Origin: Aphanomyces cochlioides
Taxonomy: Eukaryota > Oomycota > Saprolegniomycetes > Saprolegniales > Verrucalvaceae
Assembly (NCBI GenBank): GCA_019828595.1
Contig: JAHQRK010000072.1
Coordinates: 1-41,319 of the forward strand
DNA: 41,319 nucleotides
Direction: 5' to 3'
In this document: positions 1-8,752 of the stretch, piece after piece
How positions within the stretch are numbered: the first letter of the stretch is position 1
How the letters are laid out: each line of letters opens with the position of its first letter
Notes under the pieces: model-generated
What the model was told of the DNA's origin: nothing
What the model saw: only the letters and a program-made list of their open reading frames with translations
The model's database searches: none
Position numbers and translations under genes: made by a program

Positions 1-393
1 TCAAGATATTGTTTCTCCAGCTTTGTAATTCCTCCAATTGTATGCATGTAATGTGTGCTATTCGCGTTGGATGAGACCAAATGTGTCGAGACATTCGAGA
101 ACAGGACATGAAATGGGTTACGAATGACAGTCATGTGAGCCTGGTCGAAACTCCTCTTCTGGTACATGGTATATTTTCTTTGGCGTGGCAATATGGATGT
201 GTTTGAAAAAGAAAACAGAGCGGCGGATGATTGGGAGACGAGTGAGGGTACGTTCGTGGGGAAAAATGCTGGTTGTTTGTATTGTTTGTCTGATGAAGGA
301 AGGGCAGAAAAGTCGAGATATAAAGACAGTCGAGTGAAGGAGGTGGAGAGTGTGGATGGAAAGTGAGAGTGGTGAAAAGAGGGGCAAAAGTGT

Positions 394-463
394 AGTCCAC
401 GACGGTAGAACCGCAATCTCCCGCTTCGTAGGCGGATGCCCTATCCAATTGGCCAATGTAGAC
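394..463 (-). pseudogene. Damaged tRNA-Arg(ACG) copy, unit 1
   Basis: Aligns to the core tRNA but is 70 nt instead of 74. The T arm has lost bases (plus strand GACGGTAGAACCGC where the core has GACGGGACTCGAACCCGC), which removes the B box, and the D-arm side has lost a G and has CAATG where the core has CACG. The anticodon stem-loop is intact. A T4 run follows in the length-variable site. It is either a pseudogene at the array margin or base error. Confidence 0.75.
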
Positions 464-1585
464 GCTATAATGATACACCCACACAACACTATACCATACC
501 TGAGACACAACAACACATACCACCAAGCATATTCCACTCCCCACGACAATAACGATACCACATTCACACCAAGTCACATCAACTACACCATACATATACA
601 CAGTCAACACACTACACCCTCATACCTTATACTCACCGACATACATACAACACACCAGCTACTTCCTACTACCGACCTCGTGGCAGTCGTCACACACATC
701 AATGATGGCCGTGGGTCGTGCTTGGAAATTGATGAGATACTGAATCTGGATGGTCTCAATGGACAATGCGTTTTACTGAGTCAAATCAGGTACATCTTCC
801 CATACAAATGGTGTCAATGTTGTGGCTTTATCCGCTGCATTTCTCACACGAACAGCTCACTCCAGTTCGTCTACATTGATGGATTCAAGCATCGTAATCG
901 CAGCTTCTCTGTGTCGAAAGTTGGGACGCTTTTCATGGAAAAAGTGTCCCAATATGATATTCTACTCTCCTTCGTTGTCAAAGTATGGTCACTACATAAT
1001 GACCAGTTTGACTCACGATGATAAGAGCGCCATCATTCTTGCACAGCCGAGGCCACATATATATGAGCAAGTTGTTGTATTCCAAGTGCGTGTACATGTG
1101 TGGAAGAGCGATATTTAATCGTCTTCCATTCCACACCATCGACAAAAGTATGATGGATCAACTCTCGCGCAACGTATTGGATTCAAAGATATTGTTTCTC
1201 CAGCTTTGTAATTCCTCCAATTGTATGCATGTAATGTGTGCTATTCGCGTTGGATGAGACCAAATGTGTCGAGCACATTCGAGAACAGGACATGAAATGG
1301 GTTACGAATGACAGTCATGCGAAGCTGGTCGAAACTCCTCTTCTGGTACATGGTATATTTTCTTTTGGCGTGGCAATATGGAATTAGTGTTTTGAAAAAA
1401 AAACAGAGCGACGGATGATTGGGGAGACGAGTGGGTACGTTTTTCGTGGGAGAAAAATGCTGGTTGTTTGTATTGTTTCTGTTGATGAATGAAGGGATAG
1501 AAAAGTCGATATATAAAGACAGTCGAGTGAAGGAGGTGGGAGAGAGCGATGGAAAGTGAGAGTGGTGAAAGAGGGGCAAAAGTGT

Positions 1586-1659
1586 AGTCCACGACGGAAC
1601 TTAAACCTGCAATCTCCCGCTTCGTAGGCGGATGCCCTATCCAATTGGGCCACGTAGAC
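1586..1659 (-). pseudogene. Damaged tRNA-Arg(ACG) copy, unit 2
   Basis: Full 74-nt length with intact acceptor, D and anticodon arms. The T arm carries several substitutions (plus strand GGAACTTAAACCTGC against GGGACTCGAACCCGC), which weaken the T stem and replace the conserved TTCGA loop start and B-box core. The changes sit together in about 12 bp, as a local misread or a small conversion tract would. Confidence 0.7.
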
Positions 1660-2779
1660 GCTATACTATACACCCACACAACACGATACCATACAACCGA
1701 GACACAACAACACATACCACCAAGCATATTCCACTCCCCATGACAACAACGATACCACATTCACACCAAGTTACATCAACTACACCATATATACACAGTC
1801 AACACACTACACCTCATACCTTATACTCACCGACATATATACAACACACCAGCTACTTCCTACTACTGACCTCGTGGTAGTCGTCACACACATCAATGGA
1901 TGGCCGTGGGTCGTGCTTGGAAATCGATGAGATCTAATCCTGGATGGCTTGACTGCAACAATGCGTTTTACTCGAGTCAAATCAGGTACATCTTCCCATA
2001 CAAATGGCGTCAATGTTGTGGCTTTATCCGCTGCATTTCTCACACGAACAGCTCACTCCAGTTCGTCTACATTGATGGATTCAAGCATCGTAATCGCAGC
2101 TTTCTCTGTGTCGAAAGTTGGGACGCTTTTCATGGCAAACAAAAAGTGTCCCAATATGATATTCTACTCTCCTTTTCGTCCAAAGTATGGTCACTACATA
2201 ATGACCAGTTTGACTCACGATTATAAGAGCGCCATCATTCTTGCACAGCCGAGGCCACATATATATGAGCAAGTTGTTGTATTCCAAGTGCGTGGACATG
2301 TTGGAAGAGCGTATTTATCGTCTTCCATTTCACACCATCGACAAAAGTATGATGGATCGAGTCTCGCGCAACGTATTGGATTCAAGATATTGTTTCTCCA
2401 GCTTTGTAATTCCTCCAATCGGTATGCATGTAATGTGTGCTATTCGCGTTGGATGAGACCAAACGTGTCCGAGACATTGAGAACAGGACATGAAATGGGT
2501 TACGAATGACAGTCATGTGAGCCTGGTCGAAACTCCTCTTCTGGTACATGGTATATTTTCTTTGGCGTGGCAATATGGAATGAGTGTTTTGAAAAAGAAA
2601 ACAGAGCGACGGATGATTGGGGAGACGAGTGGGTACGTTTTTCGTGGAGAAAAATGCTGGTTGTTTGTATTGTTTGTCTGATGACGAAGGGATAGAAAAG
2701 TCGAGATATAAAGACAGTCGAGTGAGGAGGTGGAGAGTGTGGATGGAAAGTGAGAGTGGTGAAAGAGGGGCAAAAGTGT

Positions 2780-2854
2780 AGTCCACGACGGGACTCGAAC
2801 CCGCAATCTCCCGCTTCGGTAGGCGGATGCCCTATCCAATTGGGCCACGTAGAC
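2780..2854 (-). pseudogene. tRNA-Arg copy with an extra base in the anticodon loop, unit 3
   Basis: 75 nt: all stems, the A box and the B box match the core, but the anticodon loop reads CTACCGAA (8 nt) instead of CTACGAA (7 nt). An 8-nt loop is not a normal elongator tRNA. Such loops are known from +1 frameshift suppressors, yet position in the irregular left edge makes a sequence error or a pseudogene more likely. Confidence 0.6.
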
Positions 2855-3810
2855 GCTATACTATATACACCCACACAACACGATACCATACAACCGAGAC
2901 ACAACAACACATACCACCAAGCATATTCCACTCCCAAGACAACAACGATACCACATTCACACCAGTTACATCAACTACACCATATATACACAGTCAACAC
3001 ACTACACCATCAATGGATGGCCGTGGGTCGTGCTTGGAAATTGATGAGATCTAATCTGGATGGCTTGACTGCAACAATGCGTTTTACTGGAGTCAAATCA
3101 GGTACATCTTCCCATACAAATGGCGTCAATGTTGTGGCTTTATCCGCTGCATTTCTCACACGAACAGCTCACTCCAGTTCGTCTACATTGATGGATTCAA
3201 GCATCGTAATCGCAGCTTTCTCTGTGTCGAAAGTTGGGACGCTTTTCATGGCAAACAAAAAGTGTCCCAATATGATATTCTACTCTCCTTTTCGTCCAAA
3301 GTATGGTCACTACATAATGACCAGTTTGACTCACGATTATAAGAGCGCCATCATTCTTGCACAGCCGAGGCCACATATATATGAGCAAGTTGTTGTATTC
3401 CAAGTGCGTGGACATGTTGGAAGAGCGTATTTATCGTCTTCCATTTCACACCATCGACAAAAGTATGATGGATCGAGTCTCGCGCAACGTATTGGATTCA
3501 AGATATTGTTTCTCCAGCTTTGTAATTCCTCCAATTGTATGCATGTAATGTGTGCTATTCGCGTTGGATGAGACCAAATGTGTCGAGACATTCGAGAACA
3601 GGACATGAAATGGGTTACGAATGACAGTCATGTGAGCCTGGTCGAAACTCCTCTTCTGGTACATGGTATATTTTCTTTGGCGTGGCAATATGGAATGAGT
3701 GTTTTGAAAAAGAAAACAGAGCGACGGATGATTGGGGAGACGAGTGGGTACGTTTTTCGTGGAGAAAAATGCTGGTTGTTTGTATTGTTTGTCTGATGAC
3801 GAAGGGATAG

Positions 3811-3814
3811 AAAA
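3811..3814 (-). terminator. Possible backup TTTT (representative, unit 4)
   Basis: A second T4 run on the sense strand (ACTTTTCT) about 81 nt past the tRNA end. It could stop transcripts that read through the first run. It is present in each core unit; function is inference. Confidence 0.35.
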
Positions 3815-3887
3815 GTCGAGATATAAAGACAGTCGAGTGAAGGAGGTGGAGAGTGTGGATGGAAAGTGAGAGTGGTGAAAGAGGGGC

Positions 3888-3891
3888 AAAA
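3888..3891 (-). terminator. Primary Pol III terminator TTTT (representative, unit 4)
   Basis: Four T residues on the sense strand begin 4 nt after the last tRNA base (ACAC, then TTTT, then GCCCC). The run is present at the same distance in every unit. T4 is the minimal Pol III stop in many eukaryotes but weak in budding yeast, which prefers longer runs. The short trailer predicts very short precursor 3' ends. Confidence 0.88.
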
Positions 3892-3906
3892 GTGTAGTCC
3901 ACGACG

Positions 3907-3917
3907 GGACTCGAACC
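3907..3917 (-). promoter_or_regulatory. Pol III B box (representative, unit 4 tRNA)
   Basis: GGTTCGAGTCC on the sense strand is a perfect match to the GGTTCGANTCC consensus and covers the T stem-loop. It is intact in units 3-35 and disrupted in unit 1 (internal deletion) and unit 2 (three substitutions), so those two copies should be poor Pol III templates if the sequence is right. Confidence 0.93.
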
Positions 3918-3950
3918 CGCAATCTCCCGCTTCGTAGGCGGATGCCCTAT

Positions 3951-3962
3951 CCAATTGGGCCA
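3951..3962 (-). promoter_or_regulatory. Pol III A box (representative, unit 4 tRNA)
   Basis: TGGCCCAATTGG on the sense strand fits the TRGYNNARNNG consensus bound by TFIIIC. It spans residues 8-19 of the tRNA (D arm). It is intact in units 2-34. In unit 1 the equivalent stretch has lost a G and changed (GGCCAATG on the plus strand). Confidence 0.9.
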
Positions 3963-3969
3963 CGTAGAC

Positions 3970-4179
3970 GCTATACTATACACCCACACAACACGATACC
4001 ATACAACCGAGACACAACAACACATACCACCAAGCATATTCCACTCCCCACGACAACAACGATACCACATTCACACCAAGTTACATCAACTACACCATAT
4101 ATATACACAGTCAACACACTACACCCTCATACCTTATACTCACCGACATATATACAACACACCAGCTACTTCCTACTAC
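3970..4179. other. A/C-rich, G-poor spacer upstream of the tRNA (representative, unit 4)
   Basis: About 210 bp directly 5' of the tRNA gene. On the plus strand it is almost all A, C and T, with only about a dozen G, and is built from short CACA, ACAACA and ATACCA motifs plus two TATATA runs. On the tRNA-sense strand it is therefore T/G-rich. No gene is seen. The same tract follows every tRNA in the array; unit 3 lacks 79 bp of its distal part. It may act as 5' flanking sequence for Pol III, but nothing in it proves that. Confidence 0.85.
3972..3980 (-). promoter_or_regulatory. TATA-like element next to the tRNA start (representative, unit 4)
   Basis: TATAGTATA on the sense strand occupies about -11 to -3 relative to the mature 5' end, and a weaker TATGGTAT lies at about -35 to -28 (3997-4004). 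AT-rich upstream elements help place TFIIIB in plants, fission yeast and some protists. The first is close to where initiation would normally occur, the second is at a more usual TFIIIB distance. Neither is proven. Confidence 0.3.
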
Positions 4180-4205
4180 TGACCTCGTGGCAGTCGTCAC
4201 ACACA

Positions 4206-4445
4206 TCAATGGATGGCCGTGGGTCGTGCTTGGAAATTGATGAGATCTAATCTGGATGGCTTGACTGCAACAATGCGTTTTACTGGAGTCAAATCAGGTA
4301 CATCTTCCCATACAAATGGCGTCAATGTTGTGGCTTTATCCGCTGCATTTCTCACACGAACAGCTCACTCCAGTTCGTCTACATTGATGGATTCAAGCAT
4401 CGTAATCGCAGCTTTCTCTGTGTCGAAAGTTGGGACGCTTTTCAT
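4206..4445 (-). pseudogene. Possible decayed coding relic on the minus strand (representative, unit 4)
   Basis: Reading from the ATG at 4445, 26 codons (begins MKSVPTFDTEKAAITM, ends INVDELE) meet a TGA at 4367-4365. The same frame then stays open for 52 codons (begins AVRVRNAADKATTL, ends INFQARPTAIH) to a TGA at 4208-4206. The composition, with balanced acidic, basic and hydrophobic residues, looks more protein-like than the opposite strand, and a neighbouring frame further upstream also looks protein-like across a T5 run, as if frameshifted. I recognise no family. This is a judgement from composition only; chance is a real alternative. Confidence 0.15.
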
Positions 4446-4767
4446 GGCAAACAAAAAGTGTCCCAATATGATATTCTACTCTCCTTTTCGTCCAAAGTAT
4501 GGTCACTACATAATGACCAGTTTGACTCACGATTATAAGAGCGCCATCATTCTTGCACAGCCGAGGCCACATATATATGAGCAAGTTGTTGTATTCCAAG
4601 TGCGTGGACATGTTGGAAGAGCGTATTTATCGTCTTCCATTTCACACCATCGACAAAAGTATGATGGATCGAGTCTCGCGCAACGTATTGGATTCAAGAT
4701 ATTGTTTCTCCAGCTTTGTAATTCCTCCAATTGTATGCATGTAATGTGTGCTATTCGCGTTGGATGA
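4213..4767 (+). other. Open frame of 184 codons in each core unit, coding status unproven (representative, unit 4)
   Basis: Starts MAVGRAWKLM and ends CMHVMCAIRVG, with no recognisable domain. The N-terminal half is rich in Ser, Thr and Ala; the C-terminal half is more ordinary, with no clear signal peptide or membrane segment. It repeats in every core unit, differing only Gly/Arg at codon 25, except that a 1-bp deletion at about 11462 breaks it in unit 10. The edge units break it with non-triplet indels. After its TGA the same frame runs on from 4774 to 4992 (72 codons). Overlapping open frames on both strands are equally long, so length is weak evidence. Retention in identical copies is not evidence of selection. 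It could be a gene, an antisense shadow of an older gene, or chance. Confidence 0.15.
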
Positions 4768-5091
4768 GACCAAATGTGTCGAGACATTCGAGAACAGGAC
4801 ATGAAATGGGTTACGAATGACAGTCATGTGAGCCTGGTCGAAACTCCTCTTCTGGTACATGGTATATTTTCTTTGGCGTGGCAATATGGAATGAGTGTTT
4901 TGAAAAAGAAAACAGAGCGACGGATGATTGGGGAGACGAGTGGGTACGTTTTTCGTGGAGAAAAATGCTGGTTGTTTGTATTGTTTGTCTGATGACGAAG
5001 GGATAGAAAAGTCGAGATATAAAGACAGTCGAGTGAAGGAGGTGGAGAGTGTGGATGGAAAGTGAGAGTGGTGAAAGAGGGGCAAAAGTGT

Positions 5092-5165
5092 AGTCCACGA
5101 CGGGACTCGAACCCGCAATCTCCCGCTTCGTAGGCGGATGCCCTATCCAATTGGGCCACGTAGAC
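5092..5165 (-). tRNA. trnR-ACG: tRNA-Arg(ACG), unit 5
   Basis: Same 74-nt gene as the unit 4 copy. Unit alleles: T3 run behind the terminator, C at the G/C site (5481). Confidence 0.96.
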
Positions 5166-6287
5166 GCTATACTATACACCCACACAACACGATACCATAC
5201 AACCGAGACACAACAACACATACCACCAAGCATATTCCACTCCCCACGACAACAACGATACCACATTCACACCAAGTTACATCAACTACACCATATATAT
5301 ACACAGTCAACACACTACACCCTCATACCTTATACTCACCGACATATATACAACACACCAGCTACTTCCTACTACTGACCTCGTGGCAGTCGTCACACAC
5401 ATCAATGGATGGCCGTGGGTCGTGCTTGGAAATTGATGAGATCTAATCTGGATGGCTTGACTGCAACAATGCGTTTTACTCGAGTCAAATCAGGTACATC
5501 TTCCCATACAAATGGCGTCAATGTTGTGGCTTTATCCGCTGCATTTCTCACACGAACAGCTCACTCCAGTTCGTCTACATTGATGGATTCAAGCATCGTA
5601 ATCGCAGCTTTCTCTGTGTCGAAAGTTGGGACGCTTTTCATGGCAAACAAAAAGTGTCCCAATATGATATTCTACTCTCCTTTTCGTCCAAAGTATGGTC
5701 ACTACATAATGACCAGTTTGACTCACGATTATAAGAGCGCCATCATTCTTGCACAGCCGAGGCCACATATATATGAGCAAGTTGTTGTATTCCAAGTGCG
5801 TGGACATGTTGGAAGAGCGTATTTATCGTCTTCCATTTCACACCATCGACAAAAGTATGATGGATCGAGTCTCGCGCAACGTATTGGATTCAAGATATTG
5901 TTTCTCCAGCTTTGTAATTCCTCCAATTGTATGCATGTAATGTGTGCTATTCGCGTTGGATGAGACCAAATGTGTCGAGACATTCGAGAACAGGACATGA
6001 AATGGGTTACGAATGACAGTCATGTGAGCCTGGTCGAAACTCCTCTTCTGGTACATGGTATATTTTCTTTGGCGTGGCAATATGGAATGAGTGTTTTGAA
6101 AAAGAAAACAGAGCGACGGATGATTGGGGAGACGAGTGGGTACGTTTTTCGTGGAGAAAAATGCTGGTTGTTTGTATTGTTTGTCTGATGACGAAGGGAT
6201 AGAAAAGTCGAGATATAAAGACAGTCGAGTGAAGGAGGTGGAGAGTGTGGATGGAAAGTGAGAGTGGTGAAAGAGGGGCAAAAGTGT

Positions 6288-6361
6288 AGTCCACGACGGG
6301 ACTCGAACCCGCAATCTCCCGCTTCGTAGGCGGATGCCCTATCCAATTGGGCCACGTAGAC
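6288..6361 (-). tRNA. trnR-ACG: tRNA-Arg(ACG), unit 6
   Basis: Matches the reference copy. The unit is 1 bp short because a T is missing in the A/C spacer at about 6430 (CATATCC for CATATTCC). Alleles: T3, G. Confidence 0.96.
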
Positions 6362-7482
6362 GCTATACTATACACCCACACAACACGATACCATACAACC
6401 GAGACACAACAACACATACCACCAAGCATATCCACTCCCCACGACAACAACGATACCACATTCACACCAAGTTACATCAACTACACCATATATATACACA
6501 GTCAACACACTACACCCTCATACCTTATACTCACCGACATATATACAACACACCAGCTACTTCCTACTACTGACCTCGTGGCAGTCGTCACACACATCAA
6601 TGGATGGCCGTGGGTCGTGCTTGGAAATTGATGAGATCTAATCTGGATGGCTTGACTGCAACAATGCGTTTTACTGGAGTCAAATCAGGTACATCTTCCC
6701 ATACAAATGGCGTCAATGTTGTGGCTTTATCCGCTGCATTTCTCACACGAACAGCTCACTCCAGTTCGTCTACATTGATGGATTCAAGCATCGTAATCGC
6801 AGCTTTCTCTGTGTCGAAAGTTGGGACGCTTTTCATGGCAAACAAAAAGTGTCCCAATATGATATTCTACTCTCCTTTTCGTCCAAAGTATGGTCACTAC
6901 ATAATGACCAGTTTGACTCACGATTATAAGAGCGCCATCATTCTTGCACAGCCGAGGCCACATATATATGAGCAAGTTGTTGTATTCCAAGTGCGTGGAC
7001 ATGTTGGAAGAGCGTATTTATCGTCTTCCATTTCACACCATCGACAAAAGTATGATGGATCGAGTCTCGCGCAACGTATTGGATTCAAGATATTGTTTCT
7101 CCAGCTTTGTAATTCCTCCAATTGTATGCATGTAATGTGTGCTATTCGCGTTGGATGAGACCAAATGTGTCGAGACATTCGAGAACAGGACATGAAATGG
7201 GTTACGAATGACAGTCATGTGAGCCTGGTCGAAACTCCTCTTCTGGTACATGGTATATTTTCTTTGGCGTGGCAATATGGAATGAGTGTTTTGAAAAAGA
7301 AAACAGAGCGACGGATGATTGGGGAGACGAGTGGGTACGTTTTTCGTGGAGAAAAATGCTGGTTGTTTGTATTGTTTGTCTGATGACGAAGGGATAGAAA
7401 AGTCGAGATATAAAGACAGTCGAGTGAAGGAGGTGGAGAGTGTGGATGGAAAGTGAGAGTGGTGAAAGAGGGGCAAAAGTGT

Positions 7483-7556
7483 AGTCCACGACGGGACTCG
7501 AACCCGCAATCTCCCGCTTCGTAGGCGGATGCCCTATCCAATTGGGCCACGTAGAC
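7483..7556 (-). tRNA. trnR-ACG: tRNA-Arg(ACG), unit 7
   Basis: Matches the reference copy. Alleles: T3, G at the G/C site. Confidence 0.96.
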
Positions 7557-8678
7557 GCTATACTATACACCCACACAACACGATACCATACAACCGAGAC
7601 ACAACAACACATACCACCAAGCATATTCCACTCCCCACGACAACAACGATACCACATTCACACCAAGTTACATCAACTACACCATATATATACACAGTCA
7701 ACACACTACACCCTCATACCTTATACTCACCGACATATATACAACACACCAGCTACTTCCTACTACTGACCTCGTGGCAGTCGTCACACACATCAATGGA
7801 TGGCCGTGGGTCGTGCTTGGAAATTGATGAGATCTAATCTGGATGGCTTGACTGCAACAATGCGTTTTACTGGAGTCAAATCAGGTACATCTTCCCATAC
7901 AAATGGCGTCAATGTTGTGGCTTTATCCGCTGCATTTCTCACACGAACAGCTCACTCCAGTTCGTCTACATTGATGGATTCAAGCATCGTAATCGCAGCT
8001 TTCTCTGTGTCGAAAGTTGGGACGCTTTTCATGGCAAACAAAAAGTGTCCCAATATGATATTCTACTCTCCTTTTCGTCCAAAGTATGGTCACTACATAA
8101 TGACCAGTTTGACTCACGATTATAAGAGCGCCATCATTCTTGCACAGCCGAGGCCACATATATATGAGCAAGTTGTTGTATTCCAAGTGCGTGGACATGT
8201 TGGAAGAGCGTATTTATCGTCTTCCATTTCACACCATCGACAAAAGTATGATGGATCGAGTCTCGCGCAACGTATTGGATTCAAGATATTGTTTCTCCAG
8301 CTTTGTAATTCCTCCAATTGTATGCATGTAATGTGTGCTATTCGCGTTGGATGAGACCAAATGTGTCGAGACATTCGAGAACAGGACATGAAATGGGTTA
8401 CGAATGACAGTCATGTGAGCCTGGTCGAAACTCCTCTTCTGGTACATGGTATATTTTCTTTGGCGTGGCAATATGGAATGAGTGTTTTGAAAAAGAAAAC
8501 AGAGCGACGGATGATTGGGGAGACGAGTGGGTACGTTTTTCGTGGAGAAAAATGCTGGTTGTTTGTATTGTTTGTCTGATGACGAAGGGATAGAAAAGTC
8601 GAGATATAAAGACAGTCGAGTGAAGGAGGTGGAGAGTGTGGATGGAAAGTGAGAGTGGTGAAAGAGGGGCAAAAGTGT

Positions 8679-8752
8679 AGTCCACGACGGGACTCGAACC
8701 CGCAATCTCCCGCTTCGTAGGCGGATGCCCTATCCAATTGGGCCACGTAGAC
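8679..8752 (-). tRNA. trnR-ACG: tRNA-Arg(ACG), unit 8
   Basis: Matches the reference copy. Alleles: T3, C at the G/C site (9068). Confidence 0.96.

Larger units (their letters stand above)
1..3009. repeat. Left irregular edge of the array (partial unit plus units 1-3)
   Basis: This stretch aligns to the core unit but carries many scattered single-base indels, homopolymer length changes and substitutions. Examples are the shortened T and G runs near 255-280, an extra T in the T-run near 1363, and the purine stretch near 1390-1405. A 79-bp spacer segment is missing at about 3008, between short acac/atca matches. All three tRNA copies here (394-463, 1586-1659, 2780-2854) are altered. Divergence decreases towards the core: unit 1 is worst and unit 3 mildest. 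Either these are old, no longer homogenised edge units, or this is poorly polished long-read sequence at a contig end. The homopolymer-dominated changes keep the second option open. Confidence 0.9.
3800..3895. other. Purine-rich tract downstream of the tRNA (representative, unit 4)
   Basis: About 95 bp lying 3' of the tRNA on its sense strand. The plus strand is dominated by G and A with only about four C, so the sense strand is pyrimidine-rich and a read-through transcript would be C/U-rich. It contains a GATATAAAG motif (equivalent to 5014-5022 in the next unit) and the T3/T5 length-variable run. No gene is seen. Together with the A/C tract on the other side it makes the tRNA the boundary of a sharp strand-composition switch. 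Confidence 0.85.
3896..3969 (-). tRNA. trnR-ACG: tRNA-Arg(ACG), unit 4 (reference copy)
   Basis: Delivers arginine; A34 is expected to be deaminated to inosine by ADAT2/3 so that it reads CGU, CGC and CGA. On the sense strand the acceptor is GTCTACG paired with CGTGGAC (one U-G), then TG. The D stem is GCCC/GGGC with loop AATTGGATA. The anticodon stem is TCCGC/GCGGG (first pair U-G) with loop CTACGAA, giving anticodon A34-C35-G36. The variable loop is AGATT, and the T stem GCGGG/CCCGT has loop TTCGAGT. A20, C35 and G36 agree with known arginine identity elements. The discriminator is U73, unusual for Arg in my experience. CCA is not encoded, there is no intron, and TTTT follows 4 nt downstream. 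First undamaged copy from the left; its unit has T3 behind the terminator, G at 4285 and T at 4180. Confidence 0.97.
4213..5408. repeat. Representative core repeat unit (1,196 bp)
   Basis: A standard unit in landmark phase. Its order on the plus strand is: mixed-composition segment (4213 to about 5000), purine-rich tract (about 5001-5091) ending in the AAAA that is the minus-strand terminator, tRNA-Arg on the minus strand (5092-5165), G-poor A/C tract (about 5166-5375), then a short junction into the next landmark at 5409. Core units are 1,196 bp when the run behind the terminator is T3 and 1,198 bp when it is T5. One-base departures are explained by single indels in units 6, 10, 12, 30 and 33. 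Confidence 0.95.

Noticed and set aside
4828..4852. Second tRNA-like B box (GGTCGAAACTCC on the plus strand)
   Set aside because: It is one base short of the B-box consensus and no cloverleaf, A box or matching acceptor could be drawn around it.
4774..4992. Plus-strand open frame of 72 codons as a separate small gene
   Set aside because: No recognisable domain and no independent start signal. It overlaps an equally long opposite-strand frame. Kept only as part of the TGA-interrupted frame observation.
5014..5022. GATATAAAG as a Pol II TATA box driving a plus-strand gene
   Set aside because: It sits in a purine-rich tract with no credible coding region downstream, only the antisense of the tRNA. 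A chance match is likely.
4824..5159. Minus-strand open frame of 111 codons beginning MAQLDRASAYEAG (and the same in every unit)
   Set aside because: Its start is the tRNA gene itself translated in one frame. Such tRNA-derived reading frames recur in many genomes as spurious hypothetical proteins. It then runs into the pyrimidine-rich tract, which lacks stops for compositional reasons.
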